A DNA stretch of 64,000 bases from Bolinopsis microptera (taxonomy: Eukaryota; Ctenophora; Tentaculata; Lobata; Bolinopsidae), in contig NC_087079.1 in assembly GCF_026151205.1 (NCBI RefSeq), forward strand, positions 11,398,635 to 11,462,634, read 5' to 3'. Shown piece by piece: positions 44,130 to 56,074 of this stretch (position 1 is its first letter; each line of letters begins with the position of its first letter). A program made the translations under genes and the position numbers. The notes beneath the pieces are model-generated. The model was given only the letters and a program-made list of their open reading frames with translations, made no database searches and had not been told where the DNA came from.

Positions 44130-47123
44130 ATGAGTCGCATTGCTGTTTTATCTTTAGTCAGCTCATCTTCACAGCTTTATCAACTCAGTCAGAAAATTGA
44201 TCACTACAGTCTTGATATTTTGGGTATTACTGAAACTCATATGCCAGGATCTGGAAGTACACTTTTGGACAATGGTAGTCTACTTATTCATTCTGGTAGG
44301 GGAGATGGTATCAAAAGGCAAGGGGTTGGCCTATGTCTTTCCAAAAAGGGCAGGAACTCCCTGATCTCTTATGTACCTACATCAGAGCGGGTCTTAACAG
44401 CTAGGTTACACGGCAAACACCTCAACATATCTGTTGTTGTAGCCTACGCTCCGACTGACGGTGCTGATGACGGAGAGAAAGATCGTTTTTACAACGTTTT
44501 ATCAGACACGTTTGGTGAACTGCCCCGACATGATCTGAAACTGCTACTGGGTGACTTCAATGGAAAAGTTACTTCAAACAGATATGGATTCGAGGGAGTT
44601 ATTGGTGGAGAATCTCTCCATAGTTCATCAAGCGACAATGGGACCAGGCTCATGGATTTCTGTGCAGCCAATCAACTTGTTATTGGTGGAACTCTGTTCC
44701 AGCATAGAGACATCCACAAGGGTACATGGCGGTCTCCTAACGGGTTAACTGTGAATCAAATAGATCATATTTGTATTAGTGAACGATTCCAACACTCGCT
44801 GCTCGATGTTAAGGTATGTCGTGGGGCTGACATTGGTTCAGATCACTATCTTGTTCGTGGACGGCTGCAAATCAAACTGCAGTCGGTAGCTAAGATCACT
44901 GCTAAAAGGCACGATGTGCCTGCTATCGAACATTTGCGAAACTCGTCTAAGGTTCAAGAGTACAACGTGGCTCTTCAGAACCGTTTTGATTGTCTGGCTA
45001 ATGAGGTCAACCTTGAGGACATGTGGGATAATTTCAAGCAGACAGTCACTGATGTCTCGATGGAAGTGCTTGGAAAGCGTCCCCGGAAGGTTAAAGAACA
45101 ACACCTTTCGCAAACCTCTAAGAACTTGATAGAGCAACGGGGAATGTTCAAACGGAGGGATCCCACTTCAAACGTCAATAGATCAGCCTACTCTAAACTT
45201 AATAAATTAGTTAAGAAAAGTTGTAAAATTGACGACAACAACTGGGCTACTAAAATAGCGACTGATCTAGAGGAGGCTTCTAAGAAAGGCCAGCAAAGGG
45301 AAGTTTGGGATAAGATAAAGAAGATTTCTGGGAAAAAGAAGAAGAAAGTGGGTATGTCAGTTAGGGATAAGGATGGTCATTTTATTACAGACCCGGACAG
45401 TCAGAAGGAAAGGTGGAAGGAGCACTTTACTGAGCTCTTAAATCCTCCACTATCGGATGCCAATCTTGATGACCTCGATGGTGTGCCCTCACAACCGAGT
45501 TTTGACTACCTTTCTTGTTCTGATGGACCTCCTTCTAGAGATGAGATTAGTTATGCTCTAAAGAAACTGAAGAACTGCAAAAGTGCAGGGGTTGATGAGA
45601 TAACTAATGAACAACTTAAGTATGGTGGAAGTGCTCTTGTTGGCCAACTAGAGCTACTGTTTAAAAAGGTATGGGAGGAAGAGGTGATCCCTGAGGATTG
45701 GCTTAAAGGTGTTATAGTGGTTATCGGAAAGAAGGGAGACACCTCATACTGCTGCAATAATAGGGGTATAACTCTTAGGGCAACGTCTTCTAAGGTTCTT
45801 CAAATGGTTCTTCTTAAGAGGCTGGATGTTGGAATGGAGTGTCTTCTTAGGGAAAATCAGTGTGGGTTCAGACGGAACCGCTCATGTATTGATCAGATTT
45901 ATTCCATCCGCACCATTATTCACAACTGCATTGAGTTTAACATTCCACTTTATGTTAATTTCATTGATTATAAGGCAGCGTTTGATTCCATCAGAAGAGA
46001 GTTTATTTGGTCAAGCATGAGACACTATGGACTTCCTGAGAAATATGTTAGAATCTTTCAGGCATTCTTCAACGGAACCATGAGTGCTGTCAGGGTTAAT
46101 GGTGAAATGTCTGATTGGTTCTCTGTTAATTCGGGCACTGGACAGGGTGATATCCAGGGCCCCCCTGTATTTAATTTTTGTCTGAACTTTGGAATCTTTT
46201 TGGCCGAGGTTCACAAGGCAATCAGTCATGGTGCTGTACTGCAAAAGGAACTAAAGGGTGCAGATGAAAAAGTTATCATGGATAGTGACTACGCTGATGA
46301 TCTGGCAGTGATGGACAATACTGAAGAAGGGCTGCAAGAGTCCACTGATCTTAAAGCTTATTACACCTCTTATGCTGGGTTAAAGATCAACGCTAAAAAG
46401 ACACAATGCATGGCGATCAGCAAGTGTGCGTCCCAGCGACCTTACACCGAAAGAGACAGTATAAAGCTAACAGTGGAGGGAGAACCTGTTGAACAGGTCA
46501 GCAACTTTGTTTATCTTGGTGCCAACATCAGTGGGGATGGTACCATTGACCGAGATCTTGACATCAGGATCCAGCGTGCTAATGGTGCGTTCCATCAGCT
46601 TTGGAAGATATGGAACAGTCGAACTATAAGAACGCCCACCAAGATCCGTATCTACAAGGCTGCTGTTATTACTATTCTGTTATATGGAGCTGAAGTGTGG
46701 AACACAACAAAGAAGCAGATGAAACGGTTTGAGGTCTTCCATCTGACCTCCCTGAGAAGAATCTTGAAGATAAAGTGGTTCTTCCATGTCTCCAATGAAG
46801 AAGTTCTCAGGCGTGCTGGAATTAAGTCTATCGAAACTTTCATCGGTGCGGCTAGACTAAGGTGGTACGGACATGTTTTCAGAATGCCAGAGACGCGGTT
46901 TCCCAATTTCTTACTGGATTGGAAACCAAACTATGGAAAGAGACTGAGAGGACGACCCCGCAAAGGCTGGATGGCCTGTGTACTCGAGGATGCGGCTGAA
47001 TTTACAGGTGTCGATAACATCAGCAGAGATGCAGTAAAACAGTTGGCTCTTAAGCGAGTGGAATGGAGGAACATGTTACGCCGTAGAAAAGATGTGTGTG
47101 TTGCAGGCCACTCCAACGACTAG
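44130..47123 (+). CDS. RTE-type LINE ORF: AP endonuclease plus reverse transcriptase
   Basis: 997 codons without interruption. The endonuclease domain fills roughly residues 1-245: ITETH near 33, YAPTD near 107, LLGDFNG near 139, SDHYLV near 236. The reverse transcriptase is centred on residues 460-790, with FIDYKAAFDS near 610, GQGDIQGPPVFN and YADDLAVM near 720. A C-terminal part ends RLRWYGHVFRMP ... GRPRKGW ... AGHSND. These proteins nick DNA and copy the element's RNA in place. Compared with the truncated relative at 51393-53454, two residues are missing before RGITLR, and a few other sites differ oddly (LKAYYTSYAG), so activity is doubtful. The first ATG may not be the true start; the N-terminal strand of the endonuclease looks shortened. 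Confidence 0.88.
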   Translation: MSRIAVLSLVSSSSQLYQLSQKIDHYSLDILGITETHMPGSGSTLLDNGSLLIHSGRGDGIKRQGVGLCLSKKGRNSLISYVPTSERVLTARLHGKHLNISVVVAYAPTDGADDGEKDRFYNVLSDTFGELPRHDLKLLLGDFNGKVTSNRYGFEGVIGGESLHSSSSDNGTRLMDFCAANQLVIGGTLFQHRDIHKGTWRSPNGLTVNQIDHICISERFQHSLLDVKVCRGADIGSDHYLVRGRLQIKLQSVAKITAKRHDVPAIEHLRNSSKVQEYNVALQNRFDCLANEVNLEDMWDNFKQTVTDVSMEVLGKRPRKVKEQHLSQTSKNLIEQRGMFKRRDPTSNVNRSAYSKLNKLVKKSCKIDDNNWATKIATDLEEASKKGQQREVWDKIKKISGKKKKKVGMSVRDKDGHFITDPDSQKERWKEHFTELLNPPLSDANLDDLDGVPSQPSFDYLSCSDGPPSRDEISYALKKLKNCKSAGVDEITNEQLKYGGSALVGQLELLFKKVWEEEVIPEDWLKGVIVVIGKKGDTSYCCNNRGITLRATSSKVLQMVLLKRLDVGMECLLRENQCGFRRNRSCIDQIYSIRTIIHNCIEFNIPLYVNFIDYKAAFDSIRREFIWSSMRHYGLPEKYVRIFQAFFNGTMSAVRVNGEMSDWFSVNSGTGQGDIQGPPVFNFCLNFGIFLAEVHKAISHGAVLQKELKGADEKVIMDSDYADDLAVMDNTEEGLQESTDLKAYYTSYAGLKINAKKTQCMAISKCASQRPYTERDSIKLTVEGEPVEQVSNFVYLGANISGDGTIDRDLDIRIQRANGAFHQLWKIWNSRTIRTPTKIRIYKAAVITILLYGAEVWNTTKKQMKRFEVFHLTSLRRILKIKWFFHVSNEEVLRRAGIKSIETFIGAARLRWYGHVFRMPETRFPNFLLDWKPNYGKRLRGRPRKGWMACVLEDAAEFTGVDNISRDAVKQLALKRVEWRNMLRRRKDVCVAGHSND

Positions 47124-47163
47124 GAGGAGACCTCTTCATGTATGTATGTATGTATGTATGTGT
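47124..47163 (+). repeat. GTAT microsatellite tail of the RTE LINE
   Basis: Fifteen bases after the stop codon comes a run of about six ATGT/GTAT units. RTE elements typically have almost no 3' UTR and end in a short tandem repeat, so this marks the 3' end of the insertion. Confidence 0.7.
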
Positions 47164-49814
47164 ATTGCTGTAATGTATTCTGTGTAAATTTTTGTATCAC
47201 GTTGCGACCCCCACGGTCGTTTTCACCCCTTTATCGTCCTGACGATACAGGGGGAGCCACGCACTTCGTGCGCGGCGGGTCATACAACGTATGACAAGTA
47301 AATTTATCTTTATCCCGGTTGTTGCGACAAATGAAAATGCTCTTATTAGGGAAAGGAGTTAGTCGACGTTTCAATCATGTAACTACATCGTATTCATGAT
47401 CTCAAATTATTTGTTATATAGTAGTGTTGAAAGTATTTTAATACTACAATGTAATTTAATATAATTTAAGACATCAGTAAAATGTGCGGGTGTTTTTAAT
47501 TTTAGCTCCAAAAAACATTGACAATAAAATTATTGAACATGTATTTGTAAATTAATAACCTACTTTTTATGGCTAAACTGCGTTTTTAATAGTTAATTGC
47601 CACATCTGATTTACTGGGCCGCGCTCAGCCTGTCATTCCGCCAAATCTTTAATGAACATAATAGCCTGGGGTCCTCAGGTAACATCTGATGAAATAAATT
47701 TATGAGTATTATACATAAATCGTAACATTTTAACAACACAGCAAATTAGATTTACATCCTATTTTATAAAATCCTAATTAGAAGAATCAAAAGCGTTTGA
47801 GATCGTGCTCGGTGGCGATTACGATTTCCCCTCTTGAGGGAATCCTACGCATGTTGTTAACTGTCAGACTTTGGACGAGGAAATGTTCTCGCGCCGTACG
47901 TTTATTATGGTAAAGCATTTTGGTACCAGAACGACAAATCTGTTCAAAATAAAAAGTTAAAAAGTTCGAAAATACAGTGTTTTTGTGAATAACTTAGAAT
48001 ATATTTCTAATGATTTTCTCAAGGTCTGACTGATAGATTTTCTTTAAACTTTTCAGATAGTTACATGGCTATATGACGGATAATGTGTGAGAGTTTGGGA
48101 GAATTATATGTGCCAAACTTGAGATATAATGATTTCAAACACAAGAAAATATATATATATACAAGATATTGCGAGCGTCCTGTTACTCTCTTAAATGCAA
48201 TCTCTGTGAAGTATTGGATGAGAATTGATTTTAAGTAAGGATTTTAAATTAAGTTCAGGATTATAAAAAAATTCTCCGATTTGCAGTTCGAATAATATGT
48301 GTTTGTGATGCATCCGGCATCAGCATAATCTCAGAGTAAACATCTCTCGCGTGCATATCTTTTTTAGCAGAACTCTTTCCTCAGAAAGTCACTGAGTAAA
48401 AATGAAAAAGTCAGATGACTGTAACTGTAAAGCAGCAGAAATCCCACACATTGATAGCCCTCTCTCATCACTATGCTGAAATTAAAAATATAATTTTTGA
48501 CTGTACAATGGTAAGTAACATTTCAAATCTCAATCAGGTTTTAGTTATCTCAGTTACTTGCCAGATTTTAAACGATTAGGCGCTAGACAGTATGATTCTA
48601 AAGATTTACAATCTTAAATTTTGTACTACCTTTTTTCATCCTTAGAACAACATTACGAAGTACTCCAGCGGACATCTGAGCAGAAACGATTTAACTCGAC
48701 CAAGGTACTGGAGCTGAAAAATTCAGAGTCATATTTCTTTTGTAAACAAGTGAAAAAGAAGTACTAAATTACAAACAATGTTATTAAGCTTATTAGCGAT
48801 CATGGATGAAGATAACAATGTAATTAGGAACAATGTAAACATGGAATGCAGCATCGTATTGATTGAGTGGGTCTCAGAATTAATTTGAAGACAACATACT
48901 TAAAAAAAGTTTAAAGCAGTCGGTCGGATTAACAAGTAAACGAAATACAGTAGTCCCGGTAATAAAGCTTTAATATACCACACATCATGAGGAGCAGTGT
49001 GTAAATAATACCATTAAAATAATTCACTGGCTAAACATTTATGGTTACTAAATGATTGAATGTGCCTGTGTACTACATAGTACATAATACTGTGTAGTGT
49101 GTACTATTTACTGAGTTATATTAATATATCGTGTATTGCTGGGAAGGCTGTTAATTTAGGATAGAGTTATTGTGGCACTTATATCAGTTTGTTCTTTTGT
49201 AGTTGTTCTCAAACTGCTGAGTAAAAGTTTTACAACTTAAAAGCAGTGTTTATAATTTAATTTATTATTGTTATTATTTCAAATATAACAAAAGCTTGGC
49301 GGTCGATCATAGTTTTGCAACGTCTATCCCAAATTTAAAATTATTCTACACAGCCCACCTGTATAACATCAACCCAGGAAGTTATTAAAAGCAAAGCAGC
49401 GTGTACGAAACCATAGTATCAAAACTTCCTTTTCTCTTAATCTCTTAAAATATTGTACTAAGAACTAAAACAAATTCAATTGGGAATTGAAAGCAGTCTT
49501 CATTACGAAATTTAATACACATGACTCACTCCATGCACTAACAAAATTAAAATAATAGACCGAATAGAAATTACATCAAAGATCAATTAACAAGTATATT
49601 AATTGAGTGTATCATTAATTAAGTCCTCCAAATCCAGAGCACTGGAAGAGAGGCTGGGTTGAGTGATAAGTGAAGAAGTGAGGAAAGCTCATTATAATGA
49701 TTACGTGAACATGTTACATGTTAGTGGAATGAGTATATGTACTAGTATAGATACACCTGTAGGTACTTCAAAGGGGCTTTCCAGAGACTGATGAAAAAGG
49801 GTGATGGGCTTATA
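47164..49814. other. Intergenic, no gene seen
   Basis: AT-rich. Small items: short palindromes near 47236-47265 (TATCGTCCTGACGATA and CGCACTTCGTGCG), and a block near 47617 (TTACTGGGCCGCGCTCAGCC) that recurs near 14452 and 53703. No coding signal on either strand. Confidence 0.45.
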
Positions 49815-50217
49815 TTACAGTATTTCGGTTGTAGTTGGAGCTAGGAGAGAAGTTGCCCAGGGTTTGGAGAGTAATTTGTTGTTAAGGATTCTGACAGCCT
49901 GACAGGAAACAGTTACCAGAGATTTTGACGCTGCCGTTGGATTTCTTTTTTGCACTTCTCTCCCAAGATGTGTATCGCGATTATTGACGTCCTCGGCGAT
50001 TTTAAGTATGGTCTTCCTAATATCCGTAGAGTTGAACCAGAATCTGTTGGGGGTCGTTTCCACCACTAAATGCCCAGAGAAACCCAAAGCATAGAGGTCC
50101 ACACGAGAAGTTATCCGTCTGCTGTTGGCACGGCATGGCATTGATATATTTCACATTCCTTGCTGTTGGATGTTCTTCTCTTGAACAGACGAAAATCCGG
50201 TCACCATCCTCAGGCAC
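49815..50217 (-). pseudogene. Ulp1-like cysteine protease (C48) fragment, frameshifted
   Basis: The minus strand reads NAMPCQQQTDNFSCGPLCFGFLWAF followed by GGNDPQQI. This is the C-terminal part of the Ulp1/SENP fold: the oxyanion Gln (CQQQTD) and the nucleophile Cys (SCG), then the G.DP loop. Near 50040-50050 the homologous reading shifts frame (FNSTDIRKTILKIAEDV). The catalytic His and Asp part is missing. In animals such isolated Ulp1 modules often come from DNA transposons; the KDZ-type remnant 3.5 kb upstream on the same strand may be the rest of one element. Confidence 0.65.
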
Positions 50218-50707
50218 TCACTAAATGATTTAGTTGCTACAGGAACTAGCAGGCGATTATCAATCTTCGTTGCTGGCTCTATTTTCCTAAACTCTAAAGA
50301 GTGGAGGAATGGTAACAGGCTTCACTCCCTATTCCACTCACTGACTGGTCGGGAGGCCGACTTCCAGGCCCCCTCATTACTAGGGGGCCAGGGAGATCAG
50401 ATCATGTCACTAATTAGTGACGTATTATTAGTAATGTGATCCATCAGTAGAATTTAACTAACCTAGAAATGGTAGAGTTCACATGTACATCATAGCTGTG
50501 CATTAAGAAGTAAACATGATCTTTAAGATTTGACCGCTCGACTCGTATATCACATAAGGGACAGGAGCTCTTGCTAAAGAGGGGTTCTTGTATCTAGGGA
50601 TGTGAGACGTACGTGCCAAAGGCATGCAACGGGAGTGAGCCGATCAAGTGTTCTTAGGTATATTATATACTGGAAGATAATAGACAATAGTATCGCATTC
50701 TATCAAC

Positions 50708-51273
50708 ATGCCTACCTTCTCCAAATTCATCTCTGGTCGGACAGGATGTCAACAGCTACTCGACTCTGATGGATACATCTACTCCCGGAAGAAGGACAAG
50801 TAAAAGATTCAGCCCTCAAGTCTGCCTGGCGGTGCTGCAAGCACACTCCTCCTACTAAGTGTCCCTGTCGGTGTTATCTCACCCTGTCAGACAATACTCT
50901 TACATTGAGTCATTAAACTCACACCCACGAAGCAGACCTCGCAGCTCCTGAACGAAGAGAAGTCCTAGTATCCCTGAAACTAGGATTCTGGAACCATTTC
51001 GCCAGAATCATTCGGGATCCGGAGTTCCCTCGAACCTCGAACATGGTTGAGGGCTTTCACAGAGGATTTAAATCCCGAGTGCATCGCCCAAAGCCCTCTG
51101 TTCAAGAGTATGTGCGAGCTATCAAAGATCAGCAAGTCATTACCGACTTTCACATCGACAGGTTGAGTGTTGGCAAGAAACCCGCTAAGAGGCGAAGGAA
51201 TTACCATACCCAACTCCACGATATCTGTTCTTTTAGTATTGTGTGTGTACTTGTTAATTTAAATCAAAACTAA
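50708..51273 (+). pseudogene. FLYWCH zinc finger joined to a MULE transposase C terminus
   Basis: Reading starts MPTFSKFISGRTGCQQLLDS then GYIYSRKK. After a frameshift and stop near 50802 it continues SAWRCCKHTPPTKCPCRCYL and SHTHTHEAD-like residues: a FLYWCH finger (WRC ... C ... H.H). It then passes straight into WNHFARIIRDPEFPRTSNMV, EGFHRGFKSRVHR, PSVQEYVRAIKDQQ and KRRRNYHTQLHDI, the end of MULE transposases. The central catalytic domain is missing, so this is an internally deleted, dead copy. At least one frameshift and two stops are present. Confidence 0.7.
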
Positions 51274-51392
51274 GGGGTAAAACTGGGCTAGATATAGGGT
51301 AGAGTTCACATGTTCTGTAAATCGTAGCTGGTGGATCACATCACTAATTATACGGCACATCACTAATTATACGTTATATATAATGATCTGAC

Positions 51393-53454
51393 AAGCAGCA
51401 CTTGTCACAAGAGACAAAGGATCTCATCTCGGAGCGGAGTAAGGTCAAGCAGAAATGCCCAAGTGATGGATTCAATAGATCTGAGTATTCTCTTGCTAAT
51501 AAGCGTGTTAAGAAGAGCTGCAAGAAGGACGATGAGAACTGGGCTTTACGGGTTGCAGCCGATCTGGAAACAGCTTCTTCACACGGTCAGCAGAGGGAGG
51601 TCTGGCAGATGATCAAGTCCTTGTCAGGCAAGAAGAGTCGGAAGTCAACTGCTGTCAGAGATAAAACCGAGAAGTTGATTTCTGACCCCGCTGCTCAACG
51701 AAAACGATGGGGTGAGCACTTCGCTGAACTACTAAACCCGCAGATAGGAGACGTGGACCTTTCAGACCTAGACAGTCTAGAGGTCGCACCATGTTTTCCG
51801 TATCTGAGTGATAGTGATTTACCCCCTAGCAGAACAGAGATCTCTGAGGCTTTAAAGAGTCTGAAGAATCACAAGAGCTCTGGAATTGATGAAATTTCCA
51901 ACGAACAGCTGAAGTATGGGGCTCCTGGTCTTTTAGACAGGCTTGAGAAACTGTTTGCACGTGTTTGGGAGACGGAGAATGTGCCAGAGGATTGGGTTAA
52001 GGGTATCATTGTTATTGTCCCGAAAAAGGGTGATACATCATTCTGCTCGAACAACAGCTACAGGGGCATAACCCTACGCTCCACGGCATCAAAACTATAT
52101 CAGATAATAGTGTTGCGACGGATGAATGCGGGGCTTGAAGAACTGCTCCGAGAGAATCAGTGCGGGTTCAGGAAAAAAAGGTCTTGCATTGATCAGATTT
52201 ATTCGCTTCGTACTATTATTCACAACAGCATTGAGTTTAACCTCCCCCTGTACATAAATTTTGTTGACTTTAAAGCTGCATTCGATTCACTTAATCGGGA
52301 GTTTATCTGGAAAGCTTTCAGTCATTATGGCTTGCCTTGTAAATACATTCGCATAATGCAAGCATTCTTTTGTGGCACCGTCAGCTCTGTCAGACATAAT
52401 GGTGAGCTCTCAGATTGGTTTGACGTTACATCTGGTTCTGGGCAGGGGGATATTCAGGGTCCACCTATCTTTAATGTTTGCATCAACCTGCCTGCGCAGC
52501 GGGCTGAGGATAACAAAGTGTTGTCACACGGGGCAGTGCTGCAGAGAGCTACCACCAGCTTTGGTCAGAATACAGTCGTCTTGGATACTAACTATGCAGA
52601 TGATTTGGCTATCATGGACAACACCAAGGACGGTCTCCAGGAGACGACTGATCTTTTATGCAAGTATGCGGCTCAGGCTGGCCTCAGAATCAATGCGAAG
52701 AAAACAGAGGTTATGGCCATCGGCAAGAATACATCACAGAGGCCGTATACTGAAGCATCAACGGTGGACATTACAGTGGGAGACACGGCTATCCAGCAAG
52801 TCAGCAACTTCCCCCTTGTGTCGATTATATCAAGTGATGGGACTATTGACCGGGACTTGTCTGCACGGATCCAGAAAGCCTCAGGAGCATTCAATCAGCT
52901 CGGTAATATTTGGAAGAATCGCAATATCCAAACTAACACCAAAATACGGATATATGTTGCAGCGGTTCTAACAATATTACTTTATGGAAGCGAAGTCTGG
53001 AACACTACTTCAAAGCAACTACATCGCTTCGAAGTTTTCCATCAAAACTGTTTGTGGAGAATCCTTCGAATTAAATGGTTCCACCGGACGAGCAATGTTC
53101 AAGTGTTGGAGCGGGCAAGAATAAACCCGGTTATAACCAACATCAGTGCCAACCGTCTTCGCTGGTTTGGACATGTTTCTAGAATGCCGGACACCAGGCT
53201 ACCAAAGTATCTACTTGACTGGACACCTGCTCACGGCCGAAGATCACGTGGGCGGCCAAGAAAGAATTGGCGAACCTGTGTCCTGGAAGACGCAGTAACA
53301 TTTACAGGAGATCCAGACATTGTATTTGATAAGGTCCGAGAGTTGGCAGGAAATCGCAAGCACTGGAGAGAGATTATACGACATAAGCGGCAATTCCTTG
53401 GTGCAGGCCACTCGAATGATCGAGGAGACCTTATCAAGTATCAAGTAAGTAAGT
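51393..53454 (+). mobile_element. 5'-truncated RTE-type LINE with 10-bp target duplication
   Basis: ATGATCTGAC flanks both sides (51383-51392 and 53455-53464). The frame is open from the first base of the insertion (KQHLSQETKDLISERSK), so the start is a truncation point, not a start codon; the endonuclease domain is lost. It contains the reverse transcriptase (FVDFKAAFDS, GQGDIQGPPIFN, YADDLAIM) and the RLRWFGHVSRMP ... AGHSND tail, closely related to the full element at 44130-47123. The original stop has changed (TAG region to CGA), so the frame runs on to TGA at 53526-53528 in the host sequence. The 3' end is an AAGT-type short tandem repeat. Confidence 0.9.
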
Positions 53455-53786
53455 ATGATCTGACCCCTAATAATAGGGGGCCTGGAAGTCGTGCAGCCGT
53501 TTCTCATAAGATGTATGAATGTAACTGACATGTTATATAATGAATATCTGTACCTATTAAGCTCCTTGTGATTTTGCTCACAAATTGATGTGTTTATTCT
53601 ATTCCGTAGCAGCTGTGCACAAATATCCAAGCGATGAAATATATCTAATGGATTTTTAAAATTCAACTCGAATGAAATCTGTCAAATAAGATGTACTTAT
53701 GGCTTACTGGGCGGCGCTCAACCTGCACTGTCTTTCCGCCGAATCTCTATCTTTGATTATGGACATAAATATGGTAACTTGTGGCT

Positions 53787-55345
53787 TCACTTGGTTACAG
53801 GATGGTCTCTAGGGTTGGATTTCACAGATTGAACTTTGTGGTTCAACAGCTCATCGAAGTTTATAAGGCCGCCGAATTTGATGAATTGCGGGATCTCCGG
53901 TTTTGAAGAGTCTGCCAGCTTTCCTCCGTATGGTGGCAGCATACCAGGGAACTGCTTCTCGGCATGGCGGGCCACTTGGGAAGCAAAGACCACAACAGAT
54001 ATTGACGGAATATGCTGCCATGATCTAAGGAACTGAACGTAATCCGATGCCCCTTCATGCAGGCAGAGGACCCTAAGGCCTAAACCCTACACATATTCCA
54101 TGTGGACACATGACTGTGAGAAGTCCACCACTCTTCCCAGCAATCTGTACAAACTTTTTAGTGAACGAATAGTGATCTGTGTTGTGTTCTATTATCCTCT
54201 CCACCCGTTATCTCAGTGTCCCCTTCTTGATTTAAGCATGTCAAGCATACCGTTGATGACGTTAGATCCGGTTTTCTGCTTGACGATCGATGTTCCACAA
54301 GTCATCAAATTGTATGGGGTAGACATCATGTTTGCCGTCAGAGCCTTTATCTATTGCTTTCACATCAAAGAGGATGACAGGGGAATGCCTCCCACACTCT
54401 CTACAGGACAGGAAGTCTAGAGGTGTCTCCTTCATGCCCATATAGAGTAGGAAGGGATCCCTTAGGGTGTTGTTGGTAAGGTGGGGACTGTCGGACTCCT
54501 TTCGGAAAGATCGACTGTCTCGGATATGGGGTGTCCAAACAATGTCAGTCTGGTGAAGATGGTTTCCAGAAGCTGACAGTCTACAATTGTATGGTCGTTG
54601 TTATTGAACCGTGAACACCCCTTCCGAGACATCGGTGTATCGATATGGAGTCTGACAGGTGAAACAGAAATTAACATGTATTCAACAGTCGTCACTGCCT
54701 CCTTCTGTAACCACCTCCCCTGGCTGGTTACAGTGTGTGCAGATTTGCTCGGAAGGAATAAGTTTTGACAGGGATTTGACTGGTTCCGTCTTACACATGA
54801 GTGGATTCCACTCAGTGGAATGCGTTTGTTTTCCATCACATGTTTTAGCATACGCTCTACAGTTGAATCACCTCTTGGTGGATATTGCAGGGGCAGCCCC
54901 GAGGCAGATAACTCAGTCTCAACCTGATTCAGGGAAGGATCATGAACAGTAGATGGATTCTTATTGTCTTTCGAATCTGCTTTTACATTTTACATTAAGA
55001 GCTTGGGCGCAATTTGCGTGAAATGTTGATTTGTAATCAGTTCATGAATGCAGCAACCTTTGATGCTCTTACCAACAAACGGCTTTGTTAAGACTCTACC
55101 CAATTTTGAGTAATAGGAGCACCTTTCCGAAGCAGCTAGGGCAACCGAAAATAAAAGATCTTCCGGTCTGATCTGTTCAGGTCTTCTACAATTCCATTGA
55201 AGAACATCACTATGGGATACTGGGAAGCCTGACATAATTTCCTTATGCTGTCTCCTCGATCGTTCGAGAGCATCATGGAGAGAAACAATTCGTCTACCTT
55301 AAAGGTAGGTAAGCCGGCGATTTTGACCTTCTTAGCCCCGTCCAC
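53787..55345 (-). pseudogene. KDZ/HMGXB3-like transposase remnant
   Basis: Read on the minus strand in several frames: KLIPSEQICTHC, then FCFTCQTPYRYTDVSEGV, then (other frame) FNNNDHTIVDCQLLETIF, then ETPLDFLSCRECGRHSPVI with LFDVKA, and finally DYVQFLRSWQHIPSISV with VVFASQVARHAEK, YGGKLADSSKPE and HPVTK. This series of Cys clusters, YRY, CG..P and HPVT blocks is the pattern of HMGXB3-like genes, which derive from Kyakuja-Dileera-Zisupton transposases. Several stops and frameshifts make it non-functional. The part above 54960 (to 55345) is open in places but not recognised. Confidence 0.6.
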
Positions 55346-55613
55346 ATGTTTGCAAAACCTCGGTAAAACTCGGCTCGGTAAAGTTTTTATCGTACATTTT
55401 GAACGTTAAGATCTGACGGTTTCGATTTAAATCAGTAAAATGTACTACTATGATATGCCTTCATACTAGTGATTTGACTTTACATACTGGTGATTTAAGT
55501 ACTGTTAGTGTTAAACGACACTGCAATTCAAACATCAAGCATTTGTGAGATCAATAAACGTTGATAGAAGATAAACTGAAGTTTCACCCGGGTAACAGCT
55601 GATTATCAGTTAT

Positions 55614-55860
55614 TTAGATGGATTTGAGCATGACGAGTGACGACATATGTAACTCGAGATCACACATAAAACCGGCAATATCCAAGTATCCCGATGGGCG
55701 ACACGTGTTCACGAACAGTTTTTGCACTTGTACTAACCGATTTGACAGTGCTGCATGTCTTGATATCAGGTTTTTTGATATCAGGCTTCTTGATAACAGG
55801 TTTCTTGATAGCAGGAATGCTCTCAATCTTCGACTACTCTTTGGCTGAAAAACAATAGTT
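55614..55860 (-). other. Short coding-like stretch with IKKP repeats
   Basis: One minus-strand frame reads PAIKKPVIKKPDIKKPDIK from a 15-bp tandem repeat (55752-55815), preceded by a TTGTTTTTCAG acceptor-like site. It might be an N-terminal linker exon of the neighbouring transposase remnant. Unassigned. Confidence 0.3.
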
Positions 55861-56074
55861 ATTTCAATGAATGTATATACCAAATGAAAACGAATGTAGG
55901 ATAGTACACATTGCTGCGATAAGTTATGAAGCGTGTAACAACATACTATGTTACATCGATTCTTTGACATTTGACAAGATATACTTACAGGAAGAAAATC
56001 ATATGAGCTCGAACTGTATGTATCTTGGAGCAATTTGTTCATTTGTGATGAAATATTGTTCCTGGGAAATACTG

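Larger units (their letters stand above)
50358..53491. mobile_element. MULE-type DNA transposon remnant, split by a LINE
   Basis: CGACTTCCAGGCCCCCT at 50358 is inverted at the right end (53475-53491), and the next 100 bp (about 50375-50500) also pair with 51290-51392. The right TIR is interrupted by the LINE at 51393-53454; removing that insertion restores it. Inside are FLYWCH and MULE coding fragments. I found no target duplication directly outside the ends. Confidence 0.6.
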
